Shown piece by piece: positions 6,515 through 12,294 of a stretch of DNA of 12,294 nt. Position numbers and translations under genes: made by a program. The notes beneath the pieces are model-generated. The model worked only from the letters and a program-made list of their open reading frames with translations. It was not told the DNA's origin and did not search any database. The stretch is from JBBKWQ01 sp037969115. GTDB taxonomy: Bacteria; Actinomycetota; Acidimicrobiia; Acidimicrobiales; Ilumatobacteraceae. The DNA lies in NCBI GenBank assembly GCA_037969115.1, contig JBBKWQ010000375.1, forward strand, positions 1 to 12,294, read 5' to 3'. Within the stretch, counting starts at the first letter, position 1. The number at the start of each line of letters is the position of its first letter.

Positions 6515-6559
6515 GCATCTCGGGTGGATTTCTCCCGCCGGGCATTCGAGGCCGGACGG

Positions 6560-6970
6560 TCAACGCTCGGGAGCGTCGAGCTCGCCCGTCGCCGGCGGCC
6601 GGAACTTCAGGTCGAGCGCCTGCCAGATCGTGAATGACAGCGGATACAGCAACGCCGGCAACACCAGCGCCATCGCACACAGCACGATCACCACCGTCAG
6701 GACGGGCACGTCGGGCAAGGTGGCGACGATCAGCGAGGCGATGCCGATCAAGACCAACCCGAACGTCAGGATCATGTTGATCGTGAGCGCTGCCAGCTCG
6801 AAACCGACATCGCCGCGACGCCACGGCGTGCCACACCCCCGGCAGGCGTCCTGCTTGGAGAACCAACCGATGAAGAAGGCTTTGTGGTCCCCACACCACG
6901 GACAACGCCGCGTCGCCCCACGCGCGATGAGCGTGACGAACGAAGGAACACGAGGATCTGGAACAGTCAC
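6560..6970 (-). CDS. DUF983 family zinc-ribbon membrane protein
   Basis: This 136-residue membrane protein of the DUF983 family has no known biochemical role. The N-terminal part has two CxxC knuckles (C23-C26 and C43-C46) separated by an aromatic stretch, which together look like a small zinc ribbon. Two hydrophobic helices follow, at about residues 57-80 and 84-110, and then an amphipathic end (FTIWQALDLKFRP). The start is uncertain: GTG 6970 gives VTVPDPRVPSF and lies seven bases after TATCGT (6983-6978), a plausible leaderless -10, while GTG 6979 and ATG 7018 are in-frame alternatives. It is upstream of recA in the same direction, but recA has its own promoter 46 bases further on. It is divergent from the membrane protein starting at 7058. 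Confidence 0.8.
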   Translation of the reverse strand: MTVPDPRVPSFVTLIARGATRRCPWCGDHKAFFIGWFSKQDACRGCGTPWRRGDVGFELAALTINMILTFGLVLIGIASLIVATLPDVPVLTVVIVLCAMALVLPALLYPLSFTIWQALDLKFRPPATGELDAPER

Positions 6971-7057
6971 GTCGGGCACGATAATGAGGTGGTCGCCGGT
7001 CGAGCGTCGCGACCACATGTTCGAGTCTGGCGGCGCGAAGATGCGAGACTGCGGTCC

Positions 7058-7864
7058 GTGCAGAAAAGTCTTGCGGGCGTGCTCCTCCTGCTCGCCGGTA
7101 TCGCACTCAGCGTGGCGGCGGGCAGTTGGTGGCTTCAACGCGCCGCCTTCTCGCCGTCGGCCAGTCAGGACGCCGCCGAAGCGATCTTGAACGAAGCCGA
7201 GATCCGTGCCGAGATCACGGGCATCGTCGCGCAGATCACTCAGGGGGCGCTCGAGGAGTCACCCAACGAGATCGCGGTGCGGGTCGATCAGGTCATCGGC
7301 AGCCGTCCCGGTGCCACGCTCATGGCCGAGCTGATCAACGACTCGTACGTCAAGGTGCTCGGCCTCGACGACGCTCCCGTCGTGATCACCGGCGAGCAAC
7401 TCGCCCTGATGGTCCGCGACGAGCGGGCCGGCGCACTCGATCCCGTCACATACCCAGTACCCCGGATCGGCACACTGACGACCCTGCGTTCCACGTTGCG
7501 GTGGCTCACGCCGATCATGGGCGCCCTCGGACTCGTCCTCGCGCTACTGGCGCTCGTGGCGCGGCCGGATCGGCGCGAGATCACCGTCGGCATCGGCGAA
7601 GTCGCGCTCGCCACCGCTGTGTCGTTGGTCGTGTTCGGATACGCGATTCCGGTTCAGCTCCTACCAGCAGTCGACGACAGTACGTGGACGACCGCGGCGA
7701 AGCAGCTCGCACTCAGGCACACCGCCGTGCTCATCGGCACTGCGGTCGTGCTCGCGATCGCCGGAGCCGTGCTCATGTTGATGTCGCGGAACACCAACAA
7801 GCGCCGACAGTGGTCGACCCCGATGTCGGTCGCGCGCTACCGCGACGATCGCAGCTGGAGCTGA
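7058..7864 (+). CDS. Unrecognised membrane protein with large extracytoplasmic domain
   Basis: I do not recognise a family for this 268-residue protein. One hydrophobic segment at residues 5-25 is followed by a domain of about 120 residues (27-147), predicted outside the membrane and rich in Ala, Glu and Ile, with helical repeats. Three more hydrophobic segments follow, at about 150-168, 180-199 and 224-244, and the protein ends in a basic, Arg-rich cytoplasmic tail (RNTNKRRQ...). The membrane domain therefore has four helices. GTG 7058 is chosen because the first helix begins four residues later. The frame is open to 6884, but the upstream part is Arg-rich and lies antisense to the DUF983 gene; GTG 6989 is an in-frame alternative. 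No clear Shine-Dalgarno sequence is visible. No catalytic residues are evident. It ends 33 bases from the converging aminotransferase gene. Confidence 0.7.
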   Translation: MQKSLAGVLLLLAGIALSVAAGSWWLQRAAFSPSASQDAAEAILNEAEIRAEITGIVAQITQGALEESPNEIAVRVDQVIGSRPGATLMAELINDSYVKVLGLDDAPVVITGEQLALMVRDERAGALDPVTYPVPRIGTLTTLRSTLRWLTPIMGALGLVLALLALVARPDRREITVGIGEVALATAVSLVVFGYAIPVQLLPAVDDSTWTTAAKQLALRHTAVLIGTAVVLAIAGAVLMLMSRNTNKRRQWSTPMSVARYRDDRSWS

Positions 7865-7897
7865 CCCAGGCGCGATCGGACGACGACTCGCTGCGAT

Positions 7898-9262
7898 CTA
7901 CGCCGTGAGTTCGGTGACGAACTCGTCGAACACGGCGGCGTACTTCAGCGCGTCGGCCTCATCGTGCATCACCGAGATCAGCCACTGCTCGTCGAGACCG
8001 GGCGGCAGCAGAACGCCGCGGTTGATGCCGTGGATCCATTGGGCGAACGCCAGGTCGAAGTCGGTGTTCTTGTAGTCGCGATAGTTGCGCACCCGAGTCG
8101 TCGACCAGGTGATGCAACCCTTCGCGCCGAACTCGACGGTGTGTGCCGGGATGCCCGAGCGGTCGATGATGTCCTGGCAGGCGACGACGAGACGATGGTT
8201 GAGCTCGACGGTACCGGCCACGATTTCTTTCGTACAGGCCTCGGTGAGCGTGGCCTTCACGGCCGCCATCACGAGCGGGTTTCCGTTGTAGGTGCCGAGA
8301 TGGAGCACCTCCCCGGTGGTCAACAGGTCCATGTACTCCGACTTGCCACCGAAGGCACCGACGGGAAAACCGCCACCGATCGACTTGGCGAGCGTGATCA
8401 GATCGGGCCGCACGCCGAGCTGCTTGGTCGCACCGCCGTAACCAGCCGTGATACCAGTCTTCACTTCGTCGAAGATGAGCAGCGTGCCGTGACGCTGTGT
8501 GATCTCGCGGACCGCTTCGAGGTAGCCCGGATCCGGCATGCAGATGCCGATGTTCTCGAGCACCGGCTCGACGATGAAACACGCCACGTCGTCGTTCGAG
8601 AGCGCACGCTCGAGCGCGTCGGCGTCGTTGTACGGGATGACGATGACGTCCGCCAGCGTTCCGGCGGTGAGGCCGGCGGATTGCGGGACCGAGTTCGGGG
8701 CGTCCGCGGGGCCGGCGAGGTCGAGCGGCGGCTTGTTCGACACCATCACCTCGTCGTGGTGACCGTGATAGCCGCCCTCGACCTTCACGATCTTCTCGCG
8801 ACCAGTGGCACCGCGGGCGAGACGAATCGCATCCATGGTCGCTTCGGTACCCGAGTTGGTGGGTCGCCACATCGGCAATCCGTAGCGTTCGGCGAGCAGT
8901 TCGCCGACATCGGCGTTGAGCTCGCACGGTGTCACGTACAACGTGCCGTGATCGAGTTGCTTCGTCACCGCGGCCCGAACGGCCGGGTTCACGTGGCCGG
9001 CGAAGAGTGCACCGAATCCCATGTCGTAGTCGACGTATTCGTTGTCGTCGACATCGATCATGCGCGAACCGGCGGCGTGTTTCACCACGACAGGATGAGG
9101 ATCGTAGGACTGGAAGCTCGATGGCACGCCTCCCGGCATCACCTTGCGCGCTCGCTCGGTTGCCGCCTGAGACTTCTGGGTGCGCTGGGCGTACGTCACC
9201 ATTTCGCGCTCGGTGATCGCCTTCGCCCGGACGACCAGGTCGGTGCTTGATGTCGTTGTCAT
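7898..9262 (-). CDS. Class III PLP aminotransferase, glutamate-1-semialdehyde aminomutase-like
   Basis: This 454-residue fold-type I PLP enzyme has MPGGV (42-46), NSGTEA (136-141, phosphate binding), YHGHHDE (165-171), FDEV with D265 (pyridine nitrogen contact) and LAKSIGGG with the PLP lysine K293. These match the HemL/GSAM branch of class III aminotransferases. Details differ from textbook HemL: the segment after MPGGV is PSSFQSY rather than NSPVRAF, the lysine motif reads LAKSIGGGF rather than LGKIIGGGM, and an extra N-terminal arm is present. I therefore call it GSAM-like and do not name it hemL; it may act on another amino acid or amine. No tetrapyrrole genes are nearby. ATG 9262 has GAGGA (9276-9272) nine bases upstream. 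It is divergent from ilvA across 175 bases. Confidence 0.85.
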   Translation of the reverse strand: MTTTSSTDLVVRAKAITEREMVTYAQRTQKSQAATERARKVMPGGVPSSFQSYDPHPVVVKHAAGSRMIDVDDNEYVDYDMGFGALFAGHVNPAVRAAVTKQLDHGTLYVTPCELNADVGELLAERYGLPMWRPTNSGTEATMDAIRLARGATGREKIVKVEGGYHGHHDEVMVSNKPPLDLAGPADAPNSVPQSAGLTAGTLADVIVIPYNDADALERALSNDDVACFIVEPVLENIGICMPDPGYLEAVREITQRHGTLLIFDEVKTGITAGYGGATKQLGVRPDLITLAKSIGGGFPVGAFGGKSEYMDLLTTGEVLHLGTYNGNPLVMAAVKATLTEACTKEIVAGTVELNHRLVVACQDIIDRSGIPAHTVEFGAKGCITWSTTRVRNYRDYKNTDFDLAFAQWIHGINRGVLLPPGLDEQWLISVMHDEADALKYAAVFDEFVTELTA

Positions 9263-9437
9263 TTGTATCGTTCCTCACGAAATTCGTTGAGCTGATGCTA
9301 TCACGCCACGAAAGACGTCGTGCACCGGGTTTGGAATCACCGATTCTGCGTGGCGCCTCGTCTGGCGGGGCGGCCGGGCCACAAACAGTGTGCACAGGTC
9401 GCACTCGACGAAGGCAAGGTGATGACAAGATGCCGAC
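9263..9437. promoter_or_regulatory. Divergent control region between the aminotransferase and ilvA
   Basis: This 175-base gap serves two divergent genes. The aminotransferase Shine-Dalgarno GAGGA (9276-9272, minus) is clear, and TAGCAT on the minus strand (about 9301-9296) is a possible -10, without a convincing -35. A perfect inverted repeat GAATC-ACC-GATTC lies at 9334-9346, roughly midway, and could be a small operator. In front of ilvA only AAGGTG (about 9416-9421) resembles a ribosome-binding site, and it is far from GTG 9438. No T-box or attenuator structure was recognised. Confidence 0.3.
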
Positions 9438-10955
9438 GTGACCGATTACCTCCGCGAGATCCTGACATCACGTGTGTACGACGTCGTCGCGGAGACGCCC
9501 CTCGACGCTGCCACGAACCTGTCGGAGCGGATCGACAACCACGTCTTGATCAAACGCGAAGACCTCCAGCCCGTGTTCTCGTTCAAGATCCGTGGGGCCT
9601 ACAACAAGATGGCCAAACTCGATCCGCATGCGCTGGAGCGAGGTGTCATCGCCTCATCTGCCGGCAACCATGCCCAGGGCGTCGCCATGTCGGCCAACCT
9701 GCTCGGCACCACCGCCGTCATCGTCATGCCCGACAGCACGCCCGACTTGAAGGTCGACGCCGTTCATCGGCTTGGTGCCGAAATCGTGCTCCACGGCGAC
9801 TCCTTCACCGACGCCTACGCGCGCTCGCTCGAGATCATGAACGAGCGAGGCCTGACCTTCGTGCACCCGTTCGACGACCCCGACGTGATCGCCGGCCAGG
9901 GCACCATCGGGCTCGAGATCCTGCGGCAGCGGACCGGCTCGATCCACGCCGTGTTCGTGCCGGTGGGCGGCGGCGGACTCATCGCCGGCATTGCCGCGTA
10001 CGTGAAACAGGTGCGACCCGAGATCAAGATGATCGGCGTGCAGACCATCGATTCCGATTGCATGGCTCGATCGATCGCTGCGGGTGAGCCCGTCGAGCTC
10101 GACACCGTCGGCCTCTTTTCGGACGGCACCGCCGTTCGTCGAGTGGGCGACGTGACGTTCCCGCTGGTACAGCGACACGTCGACGACATCGTGCTCGTCG
10201 ACACCGACGCTGCGTGCGCCGCGATCAAGGACGTCTTCACCGACACACGCACCATTCTCGAGCCCGCCGGCGCACTGTCGATCGCCGGGATGAAGCAATG
10301 GGTCGAGGACCACGAAGTCCGCGGCGAGACGCTGATCGCCGTGGCCAGTGGCGCCAACATGAACTTCGACCGGCTGCGATTCGTTTCGGAACGAGCCGAG
10401 ATCGGCGAACAGCGCGAAGCCGTGTTCGCCGTCACCATCCCCGAACGACGTGGCTCGTTTCGCCGTTTCGTCGACGTGATCGGCACGGGTCGCGCCGTGA
10501 CCGAGTTCAACTATCGGATCTCTGACGCCGACGAGGCACACATTTTCGTCGGCATCCAGATCACTGGCCGAGACGAAGCCGTCCAGATCGCGGACGCGTT
10601 CAGATCCCTCGATCTGGAAACGCTCGACCTGACCAACGACGAGTTGGCCAAGCTCCACCTCCGCCATCTGGTGGGTGGTCGCAGCACGTTGGCGTCGAAT
10701 GAGCGTCTGTTCCGCTTCGAGTTCCCCGAACGTCCGGGCGCGCTCGTCCATTTTCTCACGGCGATGCGTCCCGATTGGAACATCTCGCTGTTCCACTACC
10801 GAAATCACGGCGCCGACGTGGGCCGCGTGCTCGTCGGGATGCAGGTGAACAGCGGTGACCACGACGCGTTCGAGCGGTTCCTCGACTCGCTCGGCTACCC
10901 GTACCGGGAAGAGACCGACAACAGGGCGTACCGCCTCTTCCTGTCAGACGTGTAG
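9438..10955 (+). CDS. ilvA: Threonine ammonia-lyase (threonine dehydratase), biosynthetic
   Basis: This 505-residue cytoplasmic PLP enzyme converts threonine to 2-oxobutanoate, the first committed step to isoleucine. The catalytic domain has KRED (39-42), the PLP lysine K50 in SFKIRGAY, SAGNHAQG (74-81) and the phosphate-binding GGGGLIAG (177-184). The C-terminal part holds two ACT-like regulatory domains (about 328-400 and 424-500). Their starts look alike (FAVTIPERRGSF and FRFEFPERPGAL), and the layout is that of E. coli IlvA, so feedback inhibition by isoleucine is expected. Catabolic threonine dehydratases are shorter and have one ACT domain or none. GTG 9438 gives the usual N-terminus (YLREILTSRVYDV). 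The closest ATG (9430) is out of frame. The 3' end overlaps by 12 bases the opposing haem membrane protein gene. Confidence 0.95.
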   Translation: MTDYLREILTSRVYDVVAETPLDAATNLSERIDNHVLIKREDLQPVFSFKIRGAYNKMAKLDPHALERGVIASSAGNHAQGVAMSANLLGTTAVIVMPDSTPDLKVDAVHRLGAEIVLHGDSFTDAYARSLEIMNERGLTFVHPFDDPDVIAGQGTIGLEILRQRTGSIHAVFVPVGGGGLIAGIAAYVKQVRPEIKMIGVQTIDSDCMARSIAAGEPVELDTVGLFSDGTAVRRVGDVTFPLVQRHVDDIVLVDTDAACAAIKDVFTDTRTILEPAGALSIAGMKQWVEDHEVRGETLIAVASGANMNFDRLRFVSERAEIGEQREAVFAVTIPERRGSFRRFVDVIGTGRAVTEFNYRISDADEAHIFVGIQITGRDEAVQIADAFRSLDLETLDLTNDELAKLHLRHLVGGRSTLASNERLFRFEFPERPGALVHFLTAMRPDWNISLFHYRNHGADVGRVLVGMQVNSGDHDAFERFLDSLGYPYREETDNRAYRLFLSDV

Positions 10956-11519
10956 CGGGTCACGCTCCCCCGGGGTCGATCGGCGGGGCCGAGCGGGTCG
11001 GCGGCTCAGGATCCGATACGAGAGGGCGAACACCAGGGCCAGCGTGGTGACGATCGACGTGGCGACGTACAGCAGATTCGTCGCGTCGGTGCCGGCGAAC
11101 GTGCCGTGCAGGCTCGTCAGCAGGAACGTGACGTAGCTCGTGATGTGGATGCCGCGCCAGACCCGCTTCGGAAGACGTTTCATAGCGAGCGACGTCGCTT
11201 CGACGACCACGATGCCCCACATCGCAATCACACCGATCGCAACCTGCCACGGCTTCCAGTCACTCGTGAACGGTACGAGCACGTCGACGACATCGAAGTG
11301 CACGTAACTGTCGGCGATGAGCGCGGCAATGTGCGTGGCAACGAACGCGACCACCAGTCCGCCCAGCGCCCGATGCAGATCGAGCAGCCAGGCCGGCCGT
11401 CGGTGCTTCGGGAAGAGGTCGGTCGACAGCATGATCCCCCAGAGCACCGAAGCCGTGAGGAACAGCCATGCGATGATTCCCGACGCGCGCGCGACGTACC
11501 ACCAGAACTGCGGGTTCAC
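10944..11519 (-). CDS. Ferric-reductase-like haem-binding membrane protein
   Basis: This 191-residue membrane protein has about six hydrophobic segments and fits the ferric reductase-like transmembrane domain family. Four histidines stand in two pairs, H49/H63 (LDLHRALGG, ATHIAAL) and H125/H138 (GIHITSY, SLHGTF), the arrangement expected for b-type haem ligated across two helices. No flavin or NAD(P)H domain is attached, so it resembles the membrane subunit of a split system, as in MsrQ-like proteins. GTG 11519 is chosen because its last bases form GTGA with the stop of the upstream ApbE gene, indicating translational coupling; the frame upstream to 11591 is antisense-like, Arg/Pro-rich and inside ApbE. 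The tail is basic and proline-rich. It probably passes electrons between membrane carriers and a covalently flavinylated extracytoplasmic partner; this is inferred from the ApbE pairing. Confidence 0.83.
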   Translation of the reverse strand: MNPQFWWYVARASGIIAWLFLTASVLWGIMLSTDLFPKHRRPAWLLDLHRALGGLVVAFVATHIAALIADSYVHFDVVDVLVPFTSDWKPWQVAIGVIAMWGIVVVEATSLAMKRLPKRVWRGIHITSYVTFLLTSLHGTFAGTDATNLLYVATSIVTTLALVFALSYRILSRRPARPRRSTPGERDPLHV

Positions 11520-12294
11520 GACACCCGCCCGGTCGCCAGGAGGGCATCGGCGAGGTCGTCCGTAGTGAGGGTGCGACCGTCCAGCGTGCACACGAGTCCA
11601 CTCAACCCGTGGTCGACCAGATATGAGAGCGCGTCCAGCGATCCGCGCAACAGTGTTGCTGTTGCGTGCACCTCCGCCAGCCAGCCCGAATTCGCGATCA
11701 CGGTGACGGCTGCCAGATCGGTTTTCGAGCTCTCACCGGTGAGAGGATCGATGGTGTGGTGGCGAGAGACGCCGCCGTGCGCCGACCGCCGCGACAACGT
11801 GCTCGAGGTTGCGACGCCACCGGCACTCACGCCGAACGCGGCAACGAACTCACCATGAGCCCGAGGGTCTTCGACGTGGACGAGCCATCCGTCGTCGGTG
11901 GGTGGTTCGCCGTACGCGGCGATGTCACCGCCGACACTGACCAGGGCGCCCGCAGTCCCCGCGCCGACGATCTCGGTGACCACCAAGTCGGCCGCCAGCC
12001 CTTTGCCGATACCGCCGGGGTCGAGCGCAAGCCCCGAGGGCAAGGCTGCGGCGCCACCGGCCGGGTCGATCATCACGTCGTGTACCGACCGGTCGGGACA
12101 CGGGAGATCGACGAGGATCGTCCTTCGGCTCGGATCGTCGACGCTGGTCGTGTAGCCGATGTTCATCAGCTGAGAGAGCAAGGTCGGGTCGTAGCTGCCA
12201 TGGGTTGCCCCGTGAGCGACCTGCATCGTCTGGATCAGAGCGATCGTGTCGGCGCTGACCGCGACCCAACGGTCGGGCGAGGTGTTCAACCGGG
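11516..12294 (-). CDS. apbE: ApbE-family FAD:protein FMN transferase, cut by right edge
   Basis: ApbE enzymes attach FMN from FAD to Thr/Ser of a target protein on the outer face of the membrane, using Mg2+. About 258 residues are visible and the N-terminus lies beyond the right edge; the frame is open to the last base with RLNTSPDRWV, a typical internal ApbE segment, so the TTG at 12289 is not the start. Landmarks in order are GSYDPTL, LDPGGIGKGLAADLV, LVSVGGDIAAYG, ATSSTLSRR and HHTIDPLTG, all characteristic of the FAD/Mg-binding ApbE fold. Any signal peptide would be outside the window. The stop overlaps the next start as GTGA (11519-11516), so the two genes form a tight operon. No flavinylation target motif was seen in the window; the target may be encoded just upstream, to the right. 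Confidence 0.9.
   Translation of the reverse strand, partial: RLNTSPDRWVAVSADTIALIQTMQVAHGATHGSYDPTLLSQLMNIGYTTSVDDPSRRTILVDLPCPDRSVHDVMIDPAGGAAALPSGLALDPGGIGKGLAADLVVTEIVGAGTAGALVSVGGDIAAYGEPPTDDGWLVHVEDPRAHGEFVAAFGVSAGGVATSSTLSRRSAHGGVSRHHTIDPLTGESSKTDLAAVTVIANSGWLAEVHATATLLRGSLDALSYLVDHGLSGLVCTLDGRTLTTDDLADALLATGRVS

Noticed and set aside
6521..6560. Rho-independent terminator after the DUF983 gene
   Set aside because: The CGGG/CCCG repeat is only four base pairs with no T-tract, too weak to call.
7959..9428. Long minus-strand frame of 489 codons overlapping the aminotransferase
   Set aside because: It is Arg-rich with no recognisable motif and is a shifted-frame shadow of the aminotransferase, which has all its PLP motifs.
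9654..10862. Minus-strand frame of 402 codons opposite ilvA
   Set aside because: It is an antisense shadow typical of high-GC DNA, with no domain or motif.

Overview
The window is high-GC, gene-dense chromosomal DNA from an actinobacterium. The strongest pointer is a mycothione reductase, because mycothiol is an actinobacterial thiol. A LexA/Cheo-type SOS box upstream of recA, frequent GTG starts and candidate leaderless promoters agree with this. The overall gene style suggests the Acidimicrobiia (Ilumatobacter-like), but that is inference only. No mobile element, CRISPR array, rRNA or tRNA was seen, and no stretch of 300 bases or more lacks a gene.

Layout. At the left edge is the 5' part of miaB on the minus strand. 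It diverges from a plus-strand run of four genes: mycothione reductase (mtr), a small four-helix membrane protein, a zinc-dependent MDR alcohol dehydrogenase, and an enolase-superfamily (galactonate dehydratase-like) enzyme. That run meets, tail to tail with a 4-base stop-codon overlap, a minus-strand pair: recA and a VOC/glyoxalase-fold protein whose Shine-Dalgarno sequence overlaps the recA stop codon. recA has its own SOS promoter and a structured leader of about 140 bases with a 12-bp triplicate repeat. Upstream of recA is a DUF983 zinc-ribbon membrane protein (minus), divergent from an unrecognised multi-pass membrane protein (plus).

The right part holds a class III PLP aminotransferase of the glutamate-1-semialdehyde aminomutase-like type (minus), divergent from biosynthetic threonine dehydratase ilvA (plus). 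ilvA overlaps by 12 bases, tail to tail, the end of a minus-strand pair: an ApbE flavin transferase (cut by the right edge) followed by a ferric-reductase-like haem membrane protein, joined by a GTGA start/stop overlap.

How the genes work together. Three modules are plausible: SOS-controlled recombination (recA), mycothiol redox and aldehyde metabolism (mtr and the dehydrogenase), and an extracytoplasmic flavin electron-transfer unit (ApbE plus haem membrane protein). Most of the window is ordinary housekeeping DNA. The points most worth a second look are the recA control region, the recA-miaB interval without recX, a metal-ligand substitution in the enolase-superfamily protein, and the coupled ApbE/haem pair. 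I found no clearly new multi-gene system.
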